This document shows, in pieces, positions 1 through 5,053 of a stretch of DNA of 9,594 nucleotides. The first letter of the stretch is position 1; the number at the start of each line of letters is the position of its first letter. The stretch spans positions 336-9,929 of the forward strand of contig DNHN01000061.1 in NCBI GenBank assembly GCA_003485825.1, written 5' to 3'. The stretch is from Bacteroidota bacterium (GTDB lineage: Bacteria > Bacteroidota > Bacteroidia > NS11-12g > UBA9320). The notes under the pieces are model-generated. The model was not told the DNA's origin and made no database searches. It was given only the letters and a program-made list of their open reading frames with translations. A program made the translations under genes and the position numbers.

Positions 1-653
1 TCTTTATACAGCTTGGCCTTTTCTGGGCTGTTTATGTCTCCATTGCCAAATATGGGTATTTTGATGCGAGGGTTTTCTTTAATCTTTCCTATTAAAGACC
101 AATCAGCTTCGCCTTTATACATCTGCTTACGTGTACGTCCGTGTATGCTGAGGGCTTTTATGCCAACATCTTGCAGTCTTTCGGCTACATCTTCTATATA
201 CTTCGTATTATCGTCCCATCCCAATCTCGTTTTTACGGTCACAGGGAGTGAAGTGCTTTTTACTATTTCGGCAGTCATCTGCACCATTTTTGGGATGTCC
301 TGCAGGATCCCAGCTCCAGCACCTTTGCAAGCGACTTTTTTCACGGGACATCCGTAGTTGATATCGATAAGGTCTGGCTTAGCGGAAGCTGTAATTTCTG
401 TGGCTTCCTTCATCGACTCTATATCATATCCGAAAATTTGGATGCCGATAGGCCGTTCATACTCAAATATGTCGAGTTTTTGGGTGCTTTTAGCAGCATC
501 TCGTATGAGTCCCTCACTAGATATAAACTCTGTGTACATCACATCTGCACCGTTTTCCTTACATACGGCACGAAAAGGAGGGTCACTCACATCCTCCATT
601 GGAGCGAGTAGTAGTGGAAAGTCACCGAGTTCTATGTTACCTATTTTTACCAT
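1..653 (-). CDS. dusB: tRNA-dihydrouridine synthase, DusB type (3' end missing)
   Basis: Flavin-dependent enzyme that reduces specific uridines in the tRNA D-loop to dihydrouridine in the cytoplasm. Only the first 217 codons are present; the gene runs off the left edge. The translation begins MVKIGNIELGDFPLLLAPM, with the LAPMEDVSD segment (residues 16-24) typical of the FMN-binding TIM barrel start. The family signature NYGCPVKKV follows at 99-107, with Cys102 the expected catalytic cysteine, then GAGAGIL and later TVKTRLGWDD and SIHGRT (substrate and FMN phosphate side), and IFGNGDI near the break. These match the DusB/NifR3 subgroup best; DusA and DusC are less likely. The start at 653 fits the conserved N-terminus. 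It is divergent from the CPBP gene with only 20 bases between the two proposed start codons. Function is well supported by family motifs; tRNA position specificity is inferred. Confidence 0.93.
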   Translation of the reverse strand, partial: MVKIGNIELGDFPLLLAPMEDVSDPPFRAVCKENGADVMYTEFISSEGLIRDAAKSTQKLDIFEYERPIGIQIFGYDIESMKEATEITASAKPDLIDINYGCPVKKVACKGAGAGILQDIPKMVQMTAEIVKSTSLPVTVKTRLGWDDNTKYIEDVAERLQDVGIKALSIHGRTRKQMYKGEADWSLIGKIKENPRIKIPIFGNGDINSPEKAKLYK

Positions 654-673
654 ATTTGCCCAAAATAAAAGGA

Positions 674-1636
674 ATGGACGAGTTAGAAGACTTCAAAGAT
701 AAGGAAACCATGAATTTTCGACCAGATGGAGTGCAAGCTTTATTTCATTTGGTACTTGGTATTATTTTCTTTTTTGGAGCGGCCCTCACTTTTGCAGGTT
801 TAGCATCTGCTCTTTGCTCCTACTTAGCTTTCGGTGAGATGGTCCCTCTTAGCGAAATGGGCGGACTCATGGAAGGTCTCAAAGCGTATCCAATCATTCT
901 AAAGATATTCGTATTTCTTAGCTCATCACTGCCGCTTATCGCTGCAGCGTTACTAGCGTGCATATTTATCAAGGCTACTCCTACGCAGTTTTTATCACTT
1001 GAGTGGCCTAAAAATGGAACTTGGTTTGCGCTATCCATTGTTTTTGTAATTGTATGCCTGCCACTTATGGGAGTTATGTTGGAAGCAAACAAACTCATTG
1101 ACTTTACGCAGTGGCCAGAGTTGTATAATTGGTTGCAACTTCAAGAGAATACTAACAATGGCATGTACGAAGCTATGATAGGGGAGAAAAATGCAGTGTC
1201 TTTTATTACAAGCATTGTTTTTATGGCATTGATGCCTGCTATAGCAGAGGAGATATTCTTTCGTGGTTTTCTGATGAACACATTGAATGGATTATTTAAA
1301 AACATGCACGTAGCTATTATTGTAACTGCATTGCTATTTGGAGTGATTCACCTTCAGTTTATGAAATTCATTCCCATGTTTTTTCTTGCTGTAGTGTTTG
1401 GATATGCTGCGTATTGGAGTGGGTCCTTATGGACTTCTATTATAGCACATTTCTTAAATAATGCATTGGCTGTTGGTCAGCTCTATTTTATCACGGATGG
1501 CGATTATACGAAGGCCATGGAAGAGGGAACGAATGTCCCTATTTTGGCAAGTGGGATTCTCATAGCAATTGCCACAGCTTTATTTGTCTACATTCATAAG
1601 CACAGTACTACTAAAACAGAAAATTTCTATGTCTAA
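674..1636 (+). CDS. CPBP family intramembrane metalloprotease
   Basis: Predicted polytopic membrane protein of 320 residues in the CPBP (CAAX protease and bacteriocin-processing) family. About eight hydrophobic segments are visible (roughly 24-53, 75-99, 117-136, 176-191, 211-227, 230-250, 252-272, 288-307). All conserved motifs are present: the glutamate pair and arginine in AEEIFFRG (Glu192, Glu193, Arg197), LLFGVIH (Phe222, His226), and HFLNNAL (His259, Asn262/263). These polar residues inside membrane segments form the metal-dependent active site in the related Rce1 enzymes. The bacterial substrates of most such proteins are unknown, and none can be read from this sequence. Start choice: ATG 674 is used; ATG 710 is a credible alternative because AAGGAA lies just before it, giving 308 residues. 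The 3' end overlaps cdsA by 8 bases, so the two are probably one transcript. Confidence 0.87.
   Translation: MDELEDFKDKETMNFRPDGVQALFHLVLGIIFFFGAALTFAGLASALCSYLAFGEMVPLSEMGGLMEGLKAYPIILKIFVFLSSSLPLIAAALLACIFIKATPTQFLSLEWPKNGTWFALSIVFVIVCLPLMGVMLEANKLIDFTQWPELYNWLQLQENTNNGMYEAMIGEKNAVSFITSIVFMALMPAIAEEIFFRGFLMNTLNGLFKNMHVAIIVTALLFGVIHLQFMKFIPMFFLAVVFGYAAYWSGSLWTSIIAHFLNNALAVGQLYFITDGDYTKAMEEGTNVPILASGILIAIATALFVYIHKHSTTKTENFYV
694..701 (-). promoter_or_regulatory. Candidate -7 box for dusB
   Basis: On the minus strand this reads TATCTTTG, an exact match to the Bacteroidota housekeeping -7 consensus TAnnTTTG. It would start transcription a few bases downstream, leaving a leader of roughly 35 bases before the dusB ATG at 653. 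No clear TTG-type -33 element lies at the right distance upstream, so the call rests on one box. It falls inside the first codons of the divergent CPBP gene if that gene starts at 674, or just upstream of it if it starts at 710. Confidence 0.4.
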
Positions 1637-2420
1637 CTTAAGTTTACGTATCATTTTTGGAGCACTATATGTAGCCTTAATGGTGGGAGCTACCATTATG
1701 GGTTCGCCATTTTTTGGAGTACTCATGGCACTTATAGTCTTTCTATCTATTAATGAGCTAGCTGTTTTAGCGAATAAGAGTTCGAGTCAGCATCTTTGGG
1801 TAAATCCAGCGGTGTTTGCCGGAGTAATTTTGTATTTAACCTTTGTTGGCTCCAGAGAAATTGACGTGAAAGCGTATGGTATTATGTTACTCGTACAGTG
1901 GGCTTGTTTGTATCTCACCTATTCGGAGTTAAATAGAGATAAGACGCTAAACTTTGTCAGTGGTACACTGTATTTAGCTATTCCACTTATTGCTGTGGCT
2001 ATCTGGTTTATGCAAAATACCGCTTTGCACATGGAGTATATACTCTTCTACTTAATTACCATTTGGGTATATGATTCAATGGCTTACGTCGTGGGGAAGG
2101 CCATTGGTAAACGACCTGTTTTTCCAAGAGTTTCACCTAAAAAGACCATAGAAGGTACTGTAGGTGGCGCAGTGATTACTATATTGGTTATGAGTGTATT
2201 AAACATTTACTGGTTAGCATTACCTATCCACGCTTACATCTTGTCTGGGGTTGTAATCTTCTTTGCCATTTTTGGTGATTTTGTAGAATCTTACACGAAA
2301 CGGAAGTTGGGCGTTAAAGACAGTGGTAATATACTCCCTGGACATGGTGGAGTGTTAGATAGAATCGATTCAATTTACCTCTCAGCATTACCGTATTTGG
2401 TCATATTGTTATCCGTATGA
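1629..2420 (+). CDS. cdsA: Phosphatidate cytidylyltransferase (CDP-diacylglycerol synthase)
   Basis: Integral inner-membrane enzyme that makes CDP-diacylglycerol from phosphatidic acid and CTP, the branch point for bacterial phospholipids. The 263-residue product is of normal length and hydrophobic throughout, with many membrane segments. The family signature is complete near the C-terminus: Ser221, KRK 224-226, Lys230-Asp231, then LPGHGGVLDRID with HGG at 239-241 and Asp244, Arg245, Asp247. Upstream lie WVYDSMAYVVGK (Asp149, a likely metal or nucleotide ligand) and SPKKTIEGTVGG (169-180), also typical. ATG 1629 is chosen because it gives MSNLSLRIIFGALYVAL, a normal first membrane helix, and overlaps the stop of the CPBP gene (ATGTCTAA), which suggests translational coupling. 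An in-frame ATG at 1569 would lie far inside the CPBP gene and is not favoured. Confidence 0.96.
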   Translation: MSNLSLRIIFGALYVALMVGATIMGSPFFGVLMALIVFLSINELAVLANKSSSQHLWVNPAVFAGVILYLTFVGSREIDVKAYGIMLLVQWACLYLTYSELNRDKTLNFVSGTLYLAIPLIAVAIWFMQNTALHMEYILFYLITIWVYDSMAYVVGKAIGKRPVFPRVSPKKTIEGTVGGAVITILVMSVLNIYWLALPIHAYILSGVVIFFAIFGDFVESYTKRKLGVKDSGNILPGHGGVLDRIDSIYLSALPYLVILLSV

Positions 2421-2479
2421 TGAAAAAAGACAAATATCAGTTAATTACCATTCGCAAGAATGGATACATTTGCCAATAA
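2417..2479 (+). CDS. Possible 20-codon mini-ORF overlapping the cdsA stop
   Basis: ATG 2417 overlaps the cdsA stop codon in the ATGA arrangement typical of coupled genes, and the frame MMKKDKYQLITIRKNGYICQ ends at TAA 2477-2479. It resembles no family I can name. It ends at about the predicted transcript start of gdh. It may be a leftover of a gene once coupled to cdsA, a tiny translated peptide, or chance. Confidence 0.15.
   Translation: MMKKDKYQLITIRKNGYICQ
2465..2472 (+). promoter_or_regulatory. Candidate -7 box for the glutamate dehydrogenase gene
   Basis: TACATTTG is an exact match to the Bacteroidota -7 consensus TAnnTTTG, placed in the 80-base gap after cdsA. It predicts a transcript start near 2478 and a leader of about 20 bases, AT-rich and without a Shine-Dalgarno sequence. 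The -33 region (around 2440-2445, GTTAAT) is a poor match. It suggests gdh has its own promoter and does not rely only on read-through from cdsA. Confidence 0.5.
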
Positions 2480-2500
2480 ATTAATATTAACATTATCACA

Positions 2501-3778
2501 ATGACTTTAAAGTTCAAAGAACCAGCTCCAATTGTAGATCATCTGAATCCTTTGGAATCCATGATGCAAAGATTCGATGAGGCTGCAACAATTCTAGGTT
2601 TAGACGAGTCCACTTATAATGCCCTAAAGTCTCCTGAGAAGGCAGTAATTGTTAGTCTTCCAGTAACCATGGACAATGGTAAAGTGCAGGTATTCCAAGG
2701 ATACCGTGTAGTGCATTCTTCTAAATTAGGTCCTAGTAAAGGGGGTATTCGGTACTCTATGGGCGTAAACTTGGATGAAGTGAAAGCATTAGCGGCTTGG
2801 ATGACATGGAAGTGTGCTGTAGTAGGCATTCCATACGGAGGCGCTAAAGGAGGTATACAATGTGATCCCCGCAAGATGTCAGATGGTGAGTTAGAAAGAT
2901 TAACTAGAGCATTTACAGGTGCTATGCGCGATGTTTTTGGGCCAGAAAAAGATATTCCTGCTCCAGATATGGGTACTAATCCACAGACAATGGCTTGGAT
3001 TATGGATGAATATTCTAAACTTTCAGGTCAGGCATCTCCAGCAGTAGTAACCGGTAAGCCACTTGTGCTTGGAGGTTCTCTTGGTAGAATGGAAGCTACA
3101 GGTAGAGGCGTTATGGTGTCTACAAGAAGTGCCATGGCAAAGTTAAAAATGAACCCTACAGAATGCACTTGTGCGGTACAAGGGTTCGGAAATGTAGGGA
3201 GTATATCAGCTAAACTTATAGAGCAGCAAGGTGTTACTATCGTTGCTATTTCAGATATATCTGGAGCATATTATAACCCAGAAGGTCTGAACATAGAAGA
3301 AGCGATCGAGTATGTAGCGAATAATAGAAGCTTGGAAGGCTACAAAGGAGGTAAGATGATTACTAACGAAGCACTTCTAGAGTTAGATGTAGACATATTA
3401 GTGCCAGCTGCATTGGAAGATCAGATTACGGAAGAAAATGCAGGACGTATCCGAGCTAAACTTATAGTAGAGGGAGCAAATGGACCTACTGCATCTACAG
3501 CTGATAAAATGTTGCAAGACAATGGTGTGATGGTAGTTCCAGATATCTTGGCAAACGCTGGGGGTGTATCCGTATCTTATTTTGAGTGGGTGCAAAACAG
3601 ACTGGGTTACTTCTGGACAGAAGAACGTGTGAATAGAAGAGCAGATAGAATCATGAAGCAAGCGTTTGATGATGTATATAAGGCTTCTAAAAAACATAAA
3701 TGTAGTCTTAGAACTGCAGCCTATATCGTGGCTATCAAGAAGGTAGCAGACACCTCTAAATTAAGGGGAATATTTTAA
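2501..3778 (+). CDS. Glutamate dehydrogenase (Glu/Leu/Phe/Val dehydrogenase family)
   Basis: Cytoplasmic enzyme interconverting glutamate and 2-oxoglutarate plus ammonium, linking amino-acid catabolism to the TCA cycle. The 425-residue product matches the short, hexameric GDH class in length. The N-terminal substrate domain has GPSKGGIRY (Lys80), MTWKCAVVGIPYGGAKGGI (Lys104 and catalytic Lys116) and APDMGTN (Asp156). The nucleotide domain has the Rossmann turn GFGNVG (228-233), VPAALE (301-306), EGANGPT (324-330) and VVPDILANAGGV (345-356), all family hallmarks. Asp252, just after the second beta strand (SDISGAYY), is compatible with NAD+ use, but cofactor preference is not settled by sequence alone. 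The gene follows cdsA with a separate promoter candidate and precedes the SprT-like gene by 72 bases. A leucine or other amino-acid dehydrogenase is less likely given the length and motifs. Confidence 0.94.
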   Translation: MTLKFKEPAPIVDHLNPLESMMQRFDEAATILGLDESTYNALKSPEKAVIVSLPVTMDNGKVQVFQGYRVVHSSKLGPSKGGIRYSMGVNLDEVKALAAWMTWKCAVVGIPYGGAKGGIQCDPRKMSDGELERLTRAFTGAMRDVFGPEKDIPAPDMGTNPQTMAWIMDEYSKLSGQASPAVVTGKPLVLGGSLGRMEATGRGVMVSTRSAMAKLKMNPTECTCAVQGFGNVGSISAKLIEQQGVTIVAISDISGAYYNPEGLNIEEAIEYVANNRSLEGYKGGKMITNEALLELDVDILVPAALEDQITEENAGRIRAKLIVEGANGPTASTADKMLQDNGVMVVPDILANAGGVSVSYFEWVQNRLGYFWTEERVNRRADRIMKQAFDDVYKASKKHKCSLRTAAYIVAIKKVADTSKLRGIF

Positions 3779-3788
3779 GTAAATCAAG

Positions 3789-3833
3789 CCGGTGAAGCAT
3801 ATAAAACGGTCATTTAATTTATGCTTTTGCTGG
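3789..3833 (+). other. Possible RNA hairpin between the gdh and SprT-like genes
   Basis: The gap between these two genes can fold: GAAGCATA at 3794-3801 pairs with TATGCTTT at 3820-3827 (one G-U pair), an 18-base loop separates them, and after a small interior loop CCGG 3789-3792 pairs with CTGG 3830-3833. No T-run follows, so it does not look like an intrinsic terminator. A 10-base direct repeat, GGTCATTTAA, occurs at 3808-3817 and 3832-3841. Role unknown; could be an mRNA processing or stability element, or chance in AT-rich sequence. Confidence 0.3.
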
Positions 3834-3850
3834 TCATTTAAACCTAGAGT

Positions 3851-4450
3851 ATGAGTATTCTCGAATACTTAGAAAAACACTTACCTTCTTACAAAGCTTC
3901 TCAAATTGTCCAGTATTTGGCAAATGCCAAGTGCGCGCTTAAAATTACGAAACCACGCAAAACCAAACGAGGGGATTTTCGACAATCGGGCAATAGTCTG
4001 AGTATCTCTGTGAATCACGATGCGAATTCTTTTCGTTTCTTGTTTACGTTGATACACGAGATGGCACATCTCAAGACGTTCCTAGAGCATGGCAACAGAA
4101 TCAAACCGCATGGAGATGAATGGAAAAAAAACTTTGAGGAGTTATTTTATCATTTTGAAATGGAAGAGGAGTTTGGTAAAGACGAAACTATGCTACAGGT
4201 GATTCAAAAAGAGTTACAAGCTCCTAAGGCTTGCAGTGGTGTTAATTTAGCAGTGGAAAAGGCATTTACGCCTTATGATGAGGTTTCAGGTATATATTTA
4301 GATGAATTGCCACAGGGAGAAACCTTTAAATTCAGGGGCCACTGGTATAAAAAACTTGAAAGTCGACGGACTAGGGTGATGTGTCTGAATCTTAACAATA
4401 AGCGGAAATACACCATCAATAAGGCAGCACTTGTAGAGCTTGCTGAGTAG
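3851..4450 (+). CDS. SprT-like zinc metalloprotease domain protein
   Basis: A 199-residue soluble protein with a zincin core. The segment TLIHEMAHLKTF carries HExxH (His69, Glu70, His73), and PHGDEWKKNF supplies the likely third zinc ligand His87, the arrangement seen in SprT/Spartan-like proteins. The region before it (SISVNHDANSFRFLFTLIHE) also fits the family. The C-terminal third ends in a basic stretch, FRGHWYKKLESRRTRVMCLN (161-180), that may bind nucleic acid, but it lacks the paired cysteines of the zinc ribbon found in some SprT proteins. Eukaryotic relatives cut DNA-protein crosslinks; whether this one does is inference. No signal peptide or membrane segment is visible. ATG 3851 is the only good start, with no strong ribosome binding site. 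A T-rich stretch begins right after the stop codon. Confidence 0.82.
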   Translation: MSILEYLEKHLPSYKASQIVQYLANAKCALKITKPRKTKRGDFRQSGNSLSISVNHDANSFRFLFTLIHEMAHLKTFLEHGNRIKPHGDEWKKNFEELFYHFEMEEEFGKDETMLQVIQKELQAPKACSGVNLAVEKAFTPYDEVSGIYLDELPQGETFKFRGHWYKKLESRRTRVMCLNLNNKRKYTINKAALVELAE

Positions 4451-4473
4451 TTTTTTTCTTGTTTTTCTGACTT

Positions 4474-4512
4474 CTGTCTATTTTTACATTTCCTAATAAA
4501 CTAAATAGACAG
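4474..4512. repeat. Perfect 10-base inverted repeat upstream of mscL
   Basis: CTGTCTATTT at 4474-4483 and its exact complement AAATAGACAG at 4503-4512 are separated by 19 bases. The right arm ends 16 bases before the mscL start codon. Neither side is followed directly by a T-run in the sense needed for an intrinsic terminator. It could be an operator for a dimeric regulator or a hairpin in the mscL leader. No known regulator site is recognised. Confidence 0.5.
4485..4492 (+). promoter_or_regulatory. Weak candidate -7 box for mscL
   Basis: TACATTTC matches the Bacteroidota -7 consensus TAnnTTTG at all but the last defined position. A TTG at 4459-4461 could serve as the -33 element with a 23-base spacer, at the long end of the usual range. 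The box lies between the two arms of the inverted repeat at 4474-4512, an arrangement that would let a bound protein block the promoter. Confidence 0.3.
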
Positions 4513-4528
4513 CTAAAAATTAATCATA

Positions 4529-4933
4529 ATGCTAAAAGAATTTAAAAATTTCATAATGACTGGGAAGGTCATTGAGTTTGCAGTAGCCGTTATCACGGCT
4601 GGAGCACTAAGTGCAGTTATCAAAGGCTTTGTAAATAAGATTGCAATGCCACTAGTAAGTACGCTCACGGGCGATGTTAATTTTGCCGATAAGTTTTATA
4701 ACCTTACCGATACGCCATACAATACGCTTGCTGAGGCGTAAGAAGCAGGAGCTGCTGTGGTGGCTTATGGTAGTTGGATCAATGACATTGTCAGCTTATT
4801 TATTGTTGGTTTAGTGATGTTTATCGTGGTAAAAGCATACAATAAAACGAAAAAACCAGTAGAACCTGCAGCACCTAAGGGACCGAGTGACAATGATCTT
4901 CTTAAAGAAATAAGAGATGCTTTAAAGAAGTAG
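4529..4933 (+). pseudogene. mscL: Large-conductance mechanosensitive channel MscL, interrupted by an in-frame TAA
   Basis: MscL is a homopentameric inner-membrane channel that opens under membrane tension to release solutes during hypo-osmotic shock. The N-terminal 70 codons encode the cytoplasmic start (MLKEFKNFIMTGKVIEFAVA), the pore-lining first helix through about residue 45, and part of the periplasmic loop. Codon 71 (4739-4741) is TAA. The same frame then continues without any shift: EAGAAVVAYGSWIND, a second membrane helix (about 84-102, LFIVGLVMFIVVKAYNK), a proline-rich linker and the usual C-terminal bundle helix LLKEIRDALKK, ending at TAG 4931-4933. Total length would be 134 residues, normal for MscL. 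One substitution (for example AAA or GAA to TAA) explains the break. It is either a recent nonsense mutation or a sequencing error; the 70-residue fragment alone lacks the second helix and should not form a channel. Confidence 0.88.
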
Positions 4934-4954
4934 TCCTAAAGCATTTAAGTAATT

Positions 4955-4996
4955 AAAAAAGGGGTTTGAATCATTTTGATTCGCCCCCTTTTTTTT
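4955..4996. terminator. Bidirectional intrinsic terminator between mscL and the E1 gene
   Basis: An A-run (4955-4960), GGGG, TTT, GAATCA (4968-4973), a 3-base loop, TGATTC (4977-4982), G, CCCCC, then eight T (4989-4996). GAATCA/TGATTC and GGGG/CCCC pair around a small interior loop, and A6/T8 extend the stem. With a T-run on each strand it can end both the plus-strand mscL transcript and the minus-strand E1 transcript, which converge here. The rest of the 120-base gap, 4997-5053, shows nothing I recognise. Confidence 0.87.
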
Positions 4997-5053
4997 GATC
5001 TAATCGTTTTATACTTATACCAATTGATAGGTCAATGTATCGCTTAATTGATA

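Noticed and set aside
599..673. Extended N-terminus of the CPBP protein from an ATG at 599
   Set aside because: It would overlap the first 55 bases of dusB on the opposite strand, and the extra residues do not look like a membrane-protein start; ATG 674 or 710 is more plausible.
13..702. Two adjoining plus-strand open frames of 114 codons each across the dusB region
   Set aside because: They are antisense to a clearly recognisable dusB frame with all family motifs, and their translations resemble nothing known.
4425..4457. Intrinsic terminator at the end of the SprT-like gene (CAGCA/TGCTG stem then seven T)
   Set aside because: The stem is only 5 base pairs with an 11-base loop, and the T-run starts 5 bases after it; too weak to call.
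4739..4741. Reassigned or programmed read-through TAA in mscL
   Set aside because: TAA ends other genes here normally (CPBP, gdh, E1), so it is not reassigned, and no recoding signal or structure is evident next to it. A mutation or sequencing error is simpler.
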